Assembly (NCBI GenBank): GCA_040387735.1
Contig: JAZKDE010000021.1
Coordinates: 3,769 to 67,768 of the forward strand
From: Arcicella sp040387735
Lineage (GTDB): Bacteria > Bacteroidota > Bacteroidia > Cytophagales > Spirosomataceae
Direction: 5' to 3'
DNA: 64,000 nt
Shown: piece by piece, positions 27,146-36,923 of the stretch
Numbering within the stretch: the first letter of the stretch is position 1
How the letters are laid out: every line of letters starts with the position of its first letter
The notes under the pieces: model-generated
The model's database searches: none
Seen by the model: the letters and a program-made list of their open reading frames with translations, nothing else
Told to the model about the DNA's origin: nothing
Made by a program: the position numbers and the translations under genes

Positions 27146-28156
27146 ATGAAAATTTTAGTCACAGGCGGAGCAGGCTTCATTGGCTCACACACAGTAGTAG
27201 AACTTCATAACGCAGGTTTTGAATCCATTATTTTAGATAATTTTTCTAACTCTGAGCATAAAGCTCTTGCAGGGGTAGAACAAATTATTGGCAAACCCGT
27301 AAAATATTACGAAGCTGATATTAATGATGCCTCCACGTGGGATAAGGTTTTTTCAGAACAAAAAATTGATGGAATCATTCACTTCGCTGCAAAAAAGGCA
27401 GTTGGTGAATCAGTCGAAAAACCACTCAAATATTACCGTAATAATGTGGCAGCAACGGTTTTGATGTTAGAGAAAATGGCAGAATATAAAGTAAACAATT
27501 TAGTATTCTCATCTTCTTGTACCGTTTACGGAGAACCTGATTCGTTACCCGTGACCGAAAACTCGGCCGTAAAACCTGCGACATCACCCTATGGAAATAC
27601 CAAACAAATTTGTGAGGCTATCATTCGAGACACTGTTTATAGTACGAACGACTTACACGCCATATCATTGAGATATTTCAATCCGATTGGGGCTCATGAA
27701 AGCTGTCTAATTGGAGAATTACCTTTGGGTGTTCCTGCCAACCTTGTTCCATTCCTTACGCAATCAGTAGCGGGAATTCGTGGCCAATTAGCGGTTTACG
27801 GAAATGATTATCCAACGATTGATGGAACTGCCGTTCGTGACTATATCCACGTAGTTGATTTGGCAAAAGCTCACGTGTCAGCATTAAACTTATTGTTGAA
27901 ACAACCAGAGGAACGTTATTACGATTTTTTCAATATCGGAACGGGACAAGGCAGTTCTGTTTTAGAAGTAATTAATGCTTTTGAAGCAGCAACAGGGTTA
28001 AAAGTTGACTACGCCATTAAACCACGTAGAGAAGGAGACGTTATTGCAGTTTATGCCGATTGCACAAAATCAAAAGAAATATTAGGTTGGCAAACTCAGA
28101 AATCACTTAAAGATGCTTTAGGAGATTCTTGGAATTGGCAAAAGAAAATAAGTTAG
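27146..28156 (+). CDS. galE: UDP-glucose 4-epimerase
   Basis: 336 residues, normal length. NAD-binding GGAGFIGSH at residues 7-15, the active-site serine in SSSCTVYG and the Tyr-x3-Lys pair in SPYGNTK, then RYFNPIGAHESCLIGE. Interconverts UDP-glucose and UDP-galactose in the cytoplasm for glycan synthesis and galactose use. First of a row of four nucleotide-sugar genes on +. Confidence 0.95.
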   Translation: MKILVTGGAGFIGSHTVVELHNAGFESIILDNFSNSEHKALAGVEQIIGKPVKYYEADINDASTWDKVFSEQKIDGIIHFAAKKAVGESVEKPLKYYRNNVAATVLMLEKMAEYKVNNLVFSSSCTVYGEPDSLPVTENSAVKPATSPYGNTKQICEAIIRDTVYSTNDLHAISLRYFNPIGAHESCLIGELPLGVPANLVPFLTQSVAGIRGQLAVYGNDYPTIDGTAVRDYIHVVDLAKAHVSALNLLLKQPEERYYDFFNIGTGQGSSVLEVINAFEAATGLKVDYAIKPRREGDVIAVYADCTKSKEILGWQTQKSLKDALGDSWNWQKKIS

Positions 28157-28248
28157 AGAATTAAGAATATTAAAGCGTTTGGGAAATTTCAATTTATTTC
28201 CATTACGATTTAATGGCTTAGTTACTTTAATCACTTTAACTCAAACAA

Positions 28249-29307
28249 ATGAAAAAAATATTAATCACTGGCGGAGCTGGATTTATTGGCTCACACGTAG
28301 TACGACTTTTCGTTACAAAATATCCTAATTATCAAATCGTTAATCTTGACAAATTGACTTATGCAGGAAATTTGGCCAATCTAACCGATATTGAAAACGA
28401 ACCAAATTACACTTTTGTAAAAGGTGATATTGTTGATGCTCCATTTATAGACCAACTTTTTGCTGAACATAAATTTGATGGCGTAATTCACTTAGCGGCA
28501 GAATCTCACGTTGACCGTTCTATTACTGACCCAATGGCATTTGTGATGACCAATGTTATTGGAACGTGTAATTTATTAAATGCTGCCAAAAATACTTGGA
28601 AAGAATCAAGTTACGAAGGCAAACGTTTTTATCATGTTTCTACAGATGAAGTTTACGGAGAATTACACAATCCGGAAGATTTCTTTACCGAAACAACTGC
28701 TTACGACCCACGCTCTCCATATTCAGCATCAAAAGCATCGTCTGACCACTTTGTGAGGGCTTACGGGAATACATATAAACTGCCTGTTGTTATAACTAAC
28801 TGTTCAAACAACTACGGGCCAAATCATTTCCCTGAGAAACTATTGCCATTGATGATTCATAATATCTTGAACAATAAACCTCTACCCGTTTATGGAAAAG
28901 GTGAAAACGTGAGAGACTGGTTATTTGTGGTTGATCATGCCAGAGCAATCGACACGGTTTATCATAATGGAACAATCGGTGAGACATATAATATTGGTGG
29001 TTTTAACGAATGGAAAAATATTGACATCGTAATGTTAGTTTGTAAAACGATGGATGAGAAATTAGGTCGCCCAGCGGGTACTTCTGAACAACTTATCACT
29101 TACGTAACCGACCGTGCAGGACATGATTTGCGTTATGCCATTGACGCCACTAAAATCATGAACGAGTTAGGTTGGAAACCATCTTTACAATTTGAAGAAG
29201 GCTTAGAGAAAACCGTTGATTGGTTCTTGAATAATCAGGAATGGTTAGATAATGTAACTTCTGGAAATTATCAGAAATATTATACAGAAATGTACGCAAA
29301 TAGATAA
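28249..29307 (+). CDS. rfbB: dTDP-glucose 4,6-dehydratase
   Basis: 352 residues. Rossmann motif GGAGFIGSHV, THR/Asp-Glu pair in VSTDEVYGEL, and catalytic Tyr/Lys in SPYSASKA. Catalyses the second step of dTDP-L-rhamnose synthesis from dTDP-glucose. It is 92 bases after galE and 94 before rfbD, so likely in one transcription unit with weak internal features. Confidence 0.95.
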   Translation: MKKILITGGAGFIGSHVVRLFVTKYPNYQIVNLDKLTYAGNLANLTDIENEPNYTFVKGDIVDAPFIDQLFAEHKFDGVIHLAAESHVDRSITDPMAFVMTNVIGTCNLLNAAKNTWKESSYEGKRFYHVSTDEVYGELHNPEDFFTETTAYDPRSPYSASKASSDHFVRAYGNTYKLPVVITNCSNNYGPNHFPEKLLPLMIHNILNNKPLPVYGKGENVRDWLFVVDHARAIDTVYHNGTIGETYNIGGFNEWKNIDIVMLVCKTMDEKLGRPAGTSEQLITYVTDRAGHDLRYAIDATKIMNELGWKPSLQFEEGLEKTVDWFLNNQEWLDNVTSGNYQKYYTEMYANR

Positions 29308-29317
29308 TATTTTGATG

Positions 29318-29374
29318 TTCGATGTTTGGAAAACTAAATATCGAGTAATAAAAATCAGTAAACCAGACATCGAA
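29318..29374 (+). repeat. Imperfect inverted repeat between rfbB and rfbD
   Basis: TTCGATGTTTGG at 29318-29329 pairs with CCAGACATCGAA at 29363-29374 with one mismatch and a 33-base loop. There is no T tract. It may tune transcript or RNA stability. Confidence 0.3.
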
Positions 29375-29401
29375 TAATTAATATCAAGCATCAAAAAACA
29401 T

Positions 29402-30259
29402 ATGAACATATTAGTATTGGGAGGTACAGGACAATTAGGGCAATGCCTTGGTAAAGTAGCTTCTCAGAGAAATATCACATCAATTACTTTTGCCGACGAA
29501 ATCGTTGGTAATATTTTAAACATTGACGTTTTAGAAAAGCTCTTTACCTTAGAAAAACCTTTTTTTGTTATTAATTGTGCTGCTTACACCGCCGTCGATA
29601 AAGCAGAAGATGAAATTGATCTTTCTCGTAAAATCAACCGTGATGGTGCTGAAAACGTAGCAAAAGTTTGTGCCAATTTCGGAGCAACCTTATTGCATAT
29701 CTCTACGGATTTTATTTTTGAAGGAAATGTTCCATTATTATTAAATGAAGAAAGTCCTGCAGAACCGATTAGTGTTTATGGACTAACCAAATTAGAAGGC
29801 GAAAAAGCAGTTGAAGCAGTTTTACCTGCTCACTATATTGTCCGTACCAGTTGGTTGTATTCTGAATTTGCCAATAATTTCATGAAGACCATGATTAAAT
29901 TGGGAACAGATCGTGATTCATTGGGTATCATTGCCGACCAAGTTGGAACGCCAACTTACGGCGTTGATTTAGCAGGTGCTTTATTAGACATTATTGCGTC
30001 GGAGAAAGAAGCTTACGGAATTTATCATTACAGTAATGAAGGTGCGATTTCATGGTATGATTTCGCTCAAGCAATTTTTGAGTTAGGAAACATTGAAGTG
30101 GCAGTAAAACCTTTGAAAACAAGCGAATATCCTACTAAAGCCACTCGACCAGCTTTTTCAGTAATGGATAAAACAAAAATTAAGACTACGTTTGGCATTG
30201 AAGTCCCATATTGGCGAGATAGTTTGAAAGTAGCTATATCTGCTAATGTATCCGCATAA
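29402..30259 (+). CDS. rfbD: dTDP-4-dehydrorhamnose reductase
   Basis: 285 residues. GGTGQLGQ nucleotide-binding loop, STDFIFEG, and the Tyr-x3-Lys pair in SVYGLTKLEGE. Final step of dTDP-L-rhamnose synthesis: reduces dTDP-4-dehydrorhamnose with NADPH. The epimerase RfbC that should act before it is not in this cluster. Confidence 0.93.
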   Translation: MNILVLGGTGQLGQCLGKVASQRNITSITFADEIVGNILNIDVLEKLFTLEKPFFVINCAAYTAVDKAEDEIDLSRKINRDGAENVAKVCANFGATLLHISTDFIFEGNVPLLLNEESPAEPISVYGLTKLEGEKAVEAVLPAHYIVRTSWLYSEFANNFMKTMIKLGTDRDSLGIIADQVGTPTYGVDLAGALLDIIASEKEAYGIYHYSNEGAISWYDFAQAIFELGNIEVAVKPLKTSEYPTKATRPAFSVMDKTKIKTTFGIEVPYWRDSLKVAISANVSA

Positions 30260-30333
30260 AAGATTAGATATAACAGATAGTTTTTATGAGAACGAATGAT
30301 AATCATTCACTCACAACTCACTCATTAAGAAAT

Positions 30334-31194
30334 ATGAAAGGAATCATACTTGCAGGTGGCTCAGGCACACGCCTTCACCCATTAACTTTAGCCGTTAGTA
30401 AGCAACTAATGCCCGTTTACGACAAACCGATGATTTATTATCCTTTGTCGATTTTGATGCTTTCGGGTATCAAAGAGATTTTGATTATCTCAACACCACA
30501 CGATTTACCTCATTTCAAGAAACTCTTGGGTGATGGCTCTCAAGTGGGCTGTCAATTTTCTTATGCCGAACAACCTTTACCCAATGGATTAGCTCAGGCA
30601 TTTGTCATTGGTGAAGAATTTATCGGAGATGACAAAGTGGCATTGGTATTGGGCGATAATATTTTTCATGGAAGCGGTTTGAGTAAATTACTACAAGCTA
30701 ATAATGATCCAGAAGGCGGGGTTGTATATGCCTACCAAGTACATGACCCAGAGCGTTATGGTGTAGTAGAATTTGATAAAGACTTCAACGTACTTTCTAT
30801 TGAAGAAAAACCGAAAGAGCCAAAATCAAACTATGCCGTTCCTGGTTTGTATTTTTATGATAACTCTGTGGTAGAAATAGCCAAAAACATTGCTCCTTCG
30901 CCTCGTGGAGAATACGAAATTACGGATGTAAACAAAGAGTATTTAAAACAAGGTAAACTAAAAGTAGGCGTTTTGAATCGTGGAACGGCTTGGTTAGATA
31001 CAGGTACATTCACTTCATTAATGCAAGCAGGGCAATTTGTACAAGTAATTGAAGAAAGACAAGGAATGAAAATTGGCTGCATCGAAGAAGTGGCTTATCG
31101 CATGGGTTATATCAATGAAAAACAATTAAAAACCATTGCCGAGCCACTTGTAAAAAGTGGGTACGGACAGTATTTATTGAATTTGTTGAAATAG
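30334..31194 (+). CDS. rfbA: Glucose-1-phosphate thymidylyltransferase
   Basis: 286 residues from ATG at 30334 (MKGIILAGGSGTRLHPLT). A longer frame from 30286 adds 16 residues not typical of the family. Motifs GGSGTRLHP, KQLMPVYDKPMIYYPLS and LGDNIF show the sugar-nucleotide transferase. Makes dTDP-glucose, the first committed step toward dTDP-rhamnose. Followed by a strong terminator. Confidence 0.94.
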   Translation: MKGIILAGGSGTRLHPLTLAVSKQLMPVYDKPMIYYPLSILMLSGIKEILIISTPHDLPHFKKLLGDGSQVGCQFSYAEQPLPNGLAQAFVIGEEFIGDDKVALVLGDNIFHGSGLSKLLQANNDPEGGVVYAYQVHDPERYGVVEFDKDFNVLSIEEKPKEPKSNYAVPGLYFYDNSVVEIAKNIAPSPRGEYEITDVNKEYLKQGKLKVGVLNRGTAWLDTGTFTSLMQAGQFVQVIEERQGMKIGCIEEVAYRMGYINEKQLKTIAEPLVKSGYGQYLLNLLK

Positions 31195-31209
31195 AAAATT
31201 TTGACTTTT

Positions 31210-31264
31210 AAAAATATCCGCTTGAAATCAGCCTCTCAAAAGCCAGTTTCAAGCGGATATTTTT
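31210..31264 (+). terminator. Strong terminator after rfbA
   Basis: Perfect 18-bp inverted repeat with arms at 31210-31227 and 31247-31264, ending in T residues. It ends the nucleotide-sugar unit and lies inside the longest open frame of the next gene, which favours the later ATG at 31369. Confidence 0.9.
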
Positions 31265-31368
31265 ATTTTGTAAACACCTCAATTTTAAGTAGTTTTATAA
31301 AATTCTTTTATTCGGTCGGACGTTTAATTAATATTTTCAAAAGTTTAAAATCTATTCACACACTCTCA

Positions 31369-32469
31369 ATGAAAGATTCAAACAACTTAATAAAAAACCC
31401 TTTCCTATTGATGTTCTATCTTTTAATGGGATTGTTGGGATTTATCGGCTGTACTGAAGAATATGATATTGATTTTCATGGCCATAAGAATGTGTTGATA
31501 GTCGAAGGTCTACTTACCGATGATAATGATAATCTGGACACTATTAAAATTTACTATTCTAATGATACAAATAAATTTGTAAAAAAAGTGCCGATTGCTT
31601 TTATTCAGTGTGTCATTCAAATAAATTCTTCTGGAGAGCAAATTAAACTCATAGAGAAAGGTATTGGAAAGTTTTTGCTTCCTTCAAATTTCAAGCTATT
31701 TGCAGGAGAAGTATATACGTTAAAATTTATTCTACCAAATAATGAAAGATATGAATCAACCGCCCAAGAATTAGTAGCCACTCCACCAATTTCCAATGTA
31801 TACGAAAAGTTCAATCCACAAAGTATATATTCTGATGTTCAAAAAAAGTTGATATCTGCCAATGAAGTTTTTGTAGATTTTCAGGATAATATTAATCAAA
31901 AAAATTTCTATTTATGGAGATATATTCATTTTGAAAGAATTCCTTATTGTCAAGCTTATTACACTGCAAGTGCTCATTATGGAATTCCATGCGAGAAATT
32001 TTGCATTGATAAAATTAGAAGTCAAAATATAAATATTTCCTCGGATGTACTCTCAAATGGACGTTTAGTTACTGGAAAATTTGCGGCTAAAATCCCTTAT
32101 TATAACCCTTATGGTTGTTTAATAGAAGTTCAGCACATGTGCATTTCACCCGATGTTTATCAATTTAATAAAATACTTGAATCACAAACACAAGTCAATG
32201 GTGGACTGGCTGATACCCCAGCAGAGCCACTTTCAGGTAATATTCGAAATACTAATAATGCTAAAGAAATAGTGATAGGATATTTTGGCGTGGCAAATGT
32301 TCAAAAAAAACGCTTTTGGATTGATAGAAATGATGCTTCTGGAAATCTGGAAAATTATTATGGCTCTTCTATAACCCCTTTCCCTGTTTCACCAAGTGGT
32401 ATAAGTAATGTGTTTCCTTGTATAGAAAGTCAAACCCGTATAGCCTCCAAGCCAGAAGGTTGGCAATGA
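31369..32469 (+). CDS. DUF4249-type outer lipoprotein
   Basis: 366 residues from ATG 31369, chosen because upstream frame sequence from 31201 contains the rfbA terminator. A hydrophobic stretch ends in the lipobox FIGC. The body with ILVEGLLTDDN-like and VLIVEGLLTDDNDN segments matches DUF4249 proteins, which usually sit beside a TonB-dependent receptor; here none is present. Several Cys residues (SHYGIPCEKFC and LIEVQHMC) suggest the disulfide-rich end of the family. Function unknown. Confidence 0.7.
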   Translation: MKDSNNLIKNPFLLMFYLLMGLLGFIGCTEEYDIDFHGHKNVLIVEGLLTDDNDNLDTIKIYYSNDTNKFVKKVPIAFIQCVIQINSSGEQIKLIEKGIGKFLLPSNFKLFAGEVYTLKFILPNNERYESTAQELVATPPISNVYEKFNPQSIYSDVQKKLISANEVFVDFQDNINQKNFYLWRYIHFERIPYCQAYYTASAHYGIPCEKFCIDKIRSQNINISSDVLSNGRLVTGKFAAKIPYYNPYGCLIEVQHMCISPDVYQFNKILESQTQVNGGLADTPAEPLSGNIRNTNNAKEIVIGYFGVANVQKKRFWIDRNDASGNLENYYGSSITPFPVSPSGISNVFPCIESQTRIASKPEGWQ

Positions 32470-32539
32470 TTTAAATACCTCAATCTAAACGACCAGATTC
32501 AATAAACCTCATCTTAATTTCATTTTTCTGATCATTTAT

Positions 32540-33706
32540 TTATATCATCAATCCCAAAATTAACCCACCCAAGAAAATAAAAAATGTAGGAATTTTCGTA
32601 AAATGAATAAGCACTAAAGTAAGCCCAACAGTGAAAATTCCAAGAATATCAATTCGTTGCACCATTGGAACTAAAAAAGTAAAAGCGGCCGAAAGTGTCA
32701 GCCCAATTGAAGTGGCATTTATACCATCTAAAGAAGCTCGAATACCTCTAAATTGTTTAAGTTGTCCCCATATCCTATAAACGAAAAATATCAAAAAAGT
32801 CCCAGGCAAAAAAATACCCGCCGCACCAACTGCACTACCTAATAATTGCTCATACCAAGTTCCACTTTTCATTACCAACACACCTAAATATGAGGTCAAA
32901 GCAAAAACTGGCCCTGGTAAAGCTTGTGAAAGTGCCATTCCCGTCAAGAAATCATCACCTCGAATAAGGTTTTTAAATTCTACAAATTCGGTATAAAGCA
33001 TTGGAGCAAGTACTTGTCCTCCACCAAAAGTCAAGCTTCCATTTCGATAAAAATTCTCAAAAAGTCTAATGGGTTCGTAATCTGTAAAATGCCCTAAAAC
33101 AGCTAAAAACAAGAGAAACCCCCAAAACAGATTAAAATTAGCCCAAGGAATAATCATTTTATGTTTAGTCTGGGGAGGATAATCCTTATAATTAAAAGAG
33201 GTAAAAGTTCCGCCAATGATTAGAGCAATCGGGCAAACCCACGGAGATTGGTAATAAAAAGCAAAAGCTGCCGAAAGCAACATTAGAATAATTCCTATTG
33301 AATTCTTGATTACTTTTTGACCTAAAATAAACCCTGCGTGAATAATAAAAGCCACCCCGATTGGCTGAATAAAACGAATTAAATCACGATTTTGGAGATA
33401 AGTCATTCCAAAAGCGGCGGCTGTCATAATCGTAACGGCGGGCGTAATCCAAACGAGCAAGGTAATATACGCTAAATTTGGACCACCAATTTTGTAACCC
33501 AAAGCCGTAATAGTTTGAGTAGAAGTTGGCCCGGGAAGCATTGCACAAAGTGCTTGTAGTTCAAGCAGTTCGCCTTCGGTAAGATAATTTCTTTTCTTTA
33601 CAAAGAGATCAATAAACATAGCCAAATGAACTTGCGGCCCTCCAAAAGAGGTACACGCAAGTATCAGAACGTCTTTCAAGAAAATGAGTCGTCTGATTTT
33701 CTTCAT
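32540..33706 (-). CDS. chrA: ChrA-family chromate transporter
   Basis: 388 residues, about 10-12 membrane segments. The two CHR half-domains show the paired motifs SFGGPQVHLAMF with LPGPTSTQ in the first and TFGGGQVLAPMLYTEFVE with ALPGPVFALTSYLG in the second. The family exports chromate, but many members have other anion or unknown substrates. The ATG overlaps the end of the oxygenase gene by 4 bases, so they form an operon. Confidence 0.85.
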   Translation of the reverse strand: MKKIRRLIFLKDVLILACTSFGGPQVHLAMFIDLFVKKRNYLTEGELLELQALCAMLPGPTSTQTITALGYKIGGPNLAYITLLVWITPAVTIMTAAAFGMTYLQNRDLIRFIQPIGVAFIIHAGFILGQKVIKNSIGIILMLLSAAFAFYYQSPWVCPIALIIGGTFTSFNYKDYPPQTKHKMIIPWANFNLFWGFLLFLAVLGHFTDYEPIRLFENFYRNGSLTFGGGQVLAPMLYTEFVEFKNLIRGDDFLTGMALSQALPGPVFALTSYLGVLVMKSGTWYEQLLGSAVGAAGIFLPGTFLIFFVYRIWGQLKQFRGIRASLDGINATSIGLTLSAAFTFLVPMVQRIDILGIFTVGLTLVLIHFTKIPTFFIFLGGLILGLMI

Positions 33707-34671
33707 TTTTTCAGACCTAATTCAATCAATCGTTCATTTAAAAACTCTCCCGCCGTCATATCCACGTACATTTTTGGATGTGTTGCATCTACGCATGACT
33801 CCAGACAAGTTAAATTCATTTCTGAACGAGGATGCATAAAAAAAGGAATGGAGAAACGAGACGTACCTAATTTTTCTTTCGGTGGGTTTACTACTCGGTG
33901 AATAGTAGATTTCAATTTATGATTTGTCAAACGGTCGAGCATATCGCCAACGTTTACTACCACGTAATCGGGCAACGAAGTTATCGGAATCCACTTTCCA
34001 TCGGTTCTTAAAACTTCCAACCCTTCAGCCGAGGCTCCCATCAATAAAGTAATTAAATTGATGTCACCATGTGCCGCTGCTCTAACCGCTCCCTCAGGTA
34101 AGTCATCTGGATTAGCGATTGGAAAATAATGGATAGCTCTCAAAATTGAATTTCCATGTTTCACTTTGTCTTCAAAATAATCTTCGGGCAATTCTAAATA
34201 TAAAGCAATAGCACGCAATAGGTTTTTACCTGCACTTTCTAAAGTACGATACGTGTGCAGAGTACTTTCTTCAAATTCAGGTAATTCAGTCGGAAAAACA
34301 TTTTCTGGATATTCTTCCCAAATGGGGTCACCATCGTCAATTTTAGGTTGTCCGACGTGATAAAATTCTTTTAAATCTGCTACTTTAAATCCTTTAGCCG
34401 TTTCTTTTCCTTTACCAATATAACCACGTTGTCCAGCAATACCTTCGATGGCATACTTTTGTTTCAATTCATCCGTAGAAAAAAAGAATTTCTGCACTGT
34501 ATCGTACAAATCATTCGTATTATCGTTTGAGAGTCCGTGATTTTTTACGGCGACAAAACCAATATTATTAAAAGCAGTTCCTAAATCTTGAACAAATTTG
34601 GCTTTGCGAGTTGCATCACCAGAAGTAAAATCCGCTAAATCAAGTGATGGGATAGTTTCGAGAAGTGTCAT
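33703..34671 (-). CDS. Isopenicillin N synthase-family 2OG/Fe(II) oxygenase
   Basis: 322 residues. N-terminal IPSLDLADF and the double-stranded beta-helix with iron ligands in AAHGDINLITLL (His-x-Asp) and the distal His in STIHRVVNP; RFSIPFFMHP holds the 2-oxoglutarate-binding Arg-x-Ser. A soluble hydroxylase or oxidase of unknown substrate. Overlaps chrA downstream by 4 bases. Confidence 0.88.
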   Translation of the reverse strand: MTLLETIPSLDLADFTSGDATRKAKFVQDLGTAFNNIGFVAVKNHGLSNDNTNDLYDTVQKFFFSTDELKQKYAIEGIAGQRGYIGKGKETAKGFKVADLKEFYHVGQPKIDDGDPIWEEYPENVFPTELPEFEESTLHTYRTLESAGKNLLRAIALYLELPEDYFEDKVKHGNSILRAIHYFPIANPDDLPEGAVRAAAHGDINLITLLMGASAEGLEVLRTDGKWIPITSLPDYVVVNVGDMLDRLTNHKLKSTIHRVVNPPKEKLGTSRFSIPFFMHPRSEMNLTCLESCVDATHPKMYVDMTAGEFLNERLIELGLKK

Positions 34672-34685
34672 TTTTTTAAGTATAG

Positions 34686-34738
34686 AGTATCACGTATTAA
34701 GAGTACCAAAACGTGTACAAATCTTAATACGTGATACT
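34686..34738 (-). terminator. Terminator-like 17-bp inverted repeat
   Basis: AGTATCACGTATTAAGA at 34686-34702 pairs perfectly with 34722-34738 (17 bp). It lies between the SOD stop and the oxygenase start on -, and ends the SOD gene. Confidence 0.6.
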
Positions 34739-34747
34739 TGGTACATT

Positions 34748-35497
34748 TTATTTCAAAGCATTTTCATAATTCTTACTTACAGCATCCCAGTTTACAACAT
34801 TCCAGAATGCAGTAATATAATCAGCACGTTTATTTTGATATTTCAAATAATAAGCGTGTTCCCAAACATCTAAACCTAAAACTGGCGTACCTTTTTTCTC
34901 AGCCACATCCATCAATGGATTATCTTGATTTGGTGTTGAAGAGATAACTAATTTCTTATCTTGAACAATTAACCAAGCCCAACCCGAACCAAAGCGAGTT
35001 GTTCCTGCTTTAGCAAACTCTTCTTTAAATTTATCAAAAGAACCGAATGTCTTTGTGATTTCATCTGCCAATGCTCCTTTGGGTGTTCCTCCACCTTTAG
35101 GAGAAAGGACATTCCAGAAAAAAGTATGATTCCAGTGTCCCCCCGCATTATTACGTACCGCAACAGGCTCTTTCCCTGCATCTTTCAATAAATCCCAAAG
35201 TGATACTTTTTCTAAAGGTGTACCTGTCACAGCCTTGTTCAAATTGTCCACGTAAGCCTTATGATGACGACCGTGGTGAATTTCCATCGTCAATTTATCA
35301 ATATTTGGCTCTAAACTCTCAGGCGAGTATGGTAAAGCTGGCAACGTAAACGGAGCTGACTCAAGCGTACTTTGCTCCAAAGTCATTTTGGGCAATTTAT
35401 TGTTGTAGCTGCTTCTGAACGAGAAACTAAATGAATTGAACCCTGTCAAAGCAAAAGCTGAGGCTAAGGAGGTTTGAAGGAAATTTTTACGGTTCAT
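34748..35497 (-). CDS. Exported Fe/Mn superoxide dismutase
   Basis: 249 residues, longer than a cytoplasmic SOD because of an N-terminal signal-like segment (MNRKNFLQTSLASAFALTGF). The enzyme part has TLPALPYSPESLEPNID, metal ligands in EIHHGRHHKAYV and GGHWNHTFFW, and WEHAYYLKYQNKRADYI. Dismutates superoxide, here probably in the periplasm or bound to the outer face. The export signal is inferred from sequence only. Confidence 0.92.
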   Translation of the reverse strand: MNRKNFLQTSLASAFALTGFNSFSFSFRSSYNNKLPKMTLEQSTLESAPFTLPALPYSPESLEPNIDKLTMEIHHGRHHKAYVDNLNKAVTGTPLEKVSLWDLLKDAGKEPVAVRNNAGGHWNHTFFWNVLSPKGGGTPKGALADEITKTFGSFDKFKEEFAKAGTTRFGSGWAWLIVQDKKLVISSTPNQDNPLMDVAEKKGTPVLGLDVWEHAYYLKYQNKRADYITAFWNVVNWDAVSKNYENALK

Positions 35498-35560
35498 GGA
35501 TTCTGTTTTGGCAAGTAGTTTTAGCTAATTGCTCGTTTGCTGTTTCTATATGTATTCAAA

Positions 35561-35905
35561 CTATTTAAGTGGTTTTGTTTCATTGGTATGCTCATTGACA
35601 ATTCGCATTTGATATAAAGTCGTATCATCGGGACGAACAACGGGCATTTTTATCAAATTAGCCAAATTAGGCTGTACAACAATTAATTTATCAATATTTT
35701 CAAGATCTTTTGCAGTCTTCTTGACCTCCTCCATACCAACAGAAGGAGTTATAATTTTGTTAATGGTATTTTTATCTTGGTAATTTTTCAAGAAATCCAA
35801 CATAATTGGGGAAGTAGGAATTTCTGATTTGAGTATTAAGCTATTCTGAGCAAATCCATACGAAGTAAATGCACAAAAACTGAGGGTGAAGATGATTTTT
35901 TTCAT
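35561..35905 (-). CDS. Small exported protein, unknown
   Basis: 114 residues. Signal peptide MKKIIFTLSFCAFTSYGFAQ with cleavage near Gln20. The mature part (LILKSEIPTSPIMLDFLKNY onward) is polar with no recognised domain; it has no Cys after the signal, so it is not a lipoprotein. Neighbours are recR and an SOD gene. Confidence 0.55.
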   Translation of the reverse strand: MKKIIFTLSFCAFTSYGFAQNSLILKSEIPTSPIMLDFLKNYQDKNTINKIITPSVGMEEVKKTAKDLENIDKLIVVQPNLANLIKMPVVRPDDTTLYQMRIVNEHTNETKPLK

Positions 35906-35942
35906 GATATGGTTGATTTAGAATTTACGCAATGATGAACTT

Positions 35943-36560
35943 CTACTCATAAACAATTCTACTAACGATACTTCTGCCTAAAGTAATTTCATCTGCATAT
36001 TCCAAATCTCCGCCAATTGGAATTCCTCGGGCAATTGTAGTAATTTTTACGCTTAATGGTTTTAGCCTTTTCGTTAGGTAAAACGCTGTGGTATCACCTT
36101 CCATTGTGGGACTCAAGCCTAAAATAATTTCTTTTACCGCTAAATCGGTTTCTTGTTTATCAGCAATTCGCTTTAGCAAAGATTCTATTTTCAAATCATT
36201 CGGACCAATGCCTTCCAAAGGTGAAATTATCCCTCCTAAAACGTGATATAAACCTCTGTATTGTGAGGTATTTTCAATCGCCAAAACGTCACGAGTATCT
36301 TCTACCACACAAACAACCGACTCATCTCTTTTAGGATTAGTACAAATTTGACAAAGTTCTTCATCCGAGATATTATGGCATTGGCGACAATACTGCGTTT
36401 TTGTTCGCATAGCAATAATCGCTTCCGATAATTGAAGCGTCTGACGTTCATCACGTTTCAGCAAATGTAGAGCCATTCTCAACGCCGTCTTCTTTCCGAT
36501 TCCTGGCAATTTCGAAATTTCCTCTACGGCATTTTCTATTAATTTGGATGGGTAATTCAA
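35943..36560 (-). CDS. recR: Recombination mediator RecR
   Basis: 205 residues, full length. Helix-hairpin-helix LPGIGKKTALRMALHLL, C4 zinc finger CRQCHN..CQIC and the Toprim segment VCVVEDTRDVLAIE, with GLYHVLGGIISP. RecR works with RecO/RecF in single-strand gap repair. It is separated from clpS by a strong hairpin. Confidence 0.96.
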   Translation of the reverse strand: MNYPSKLIENAVEEISKLPGIGKKTALRMALHLLKRDERQTLQLSEAIIAMRTKTQYCRQCHNISDEELCQICTNPKRDESVVCVVEDTRDVLAIENTSQYRGLYHVLGGIISPLEGIGPNDLKIESLLKRIADKQETDLAVKEIILGLSPTMEGDTTAFYLTKRLKPLSVKITTIARGIPIGGDLEYADEITLGRSIVSRIVYE

Positions 36561-36581
36561 ATGAGTTGTGAGTTATGAATC

Positions 36582-36626
36582 ATGAATGATGAGGTTAAAA
36601 ATATAATTTTCAACCTCATCATTCAT
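36582..36626 (-). terminator. Terminator of clpS
   Basis: 15-bp perfect inverted repeat ATGAATGATGAGGTT / AACCTCATCATTCAT (36582-36596 with 36612-36626), between the clpS stop and the recR start on -. Confidence 0.65.
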
Positions 36627-36641
36627 ACCTAATGCCTAAAA

Positions 36642-36923
36642 TCAAACTACTTCCGCTGCAATTCCTCGGCGACATATATCGTTTCGCATTGGAGCGAGTT
36701 CTTCAAATGTTCCTTTTTTGACGGAACATTTTCCTTTATAGTGAATCAATAGCGTACATTGTTCCGCTTGTTCTGGCGTGTGTCCACAAACCTCAATGAG
36801 TGTACCAATCACAAAATCAAAAGTATTTATTTCGTCATTGAATACCATGAGGTCATTTTGGTCCACGTCAACTACTTGGTCCAATACCTCTACGTCTTCT
36901 TCAAATTGTTCAAAAGGTCGCAT
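36642..36923 (-). CDS. clpS: Clp protease adaptor ClpS
   Basis: 93 residues. The conserved core LMVFNDEINTFDFVIGTLIE and AEQCTLLIHYKGKCSVKKG matches ClpS, which hands N-end-rule substrates to ClpA/ClpAP. In E. coli clpS lies next to clpA; here it lies next to recR. Confidence 0.9.
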   Translation of the reverse strand: MRPFEQFEEDVEVLDQVVDVDQNDLMVFNDEINTFDFVIGTLIEVCGHTPEQAEQCTLLIHYKGKCSVKKGTFEELAPMRNDICRRGIAAEVV

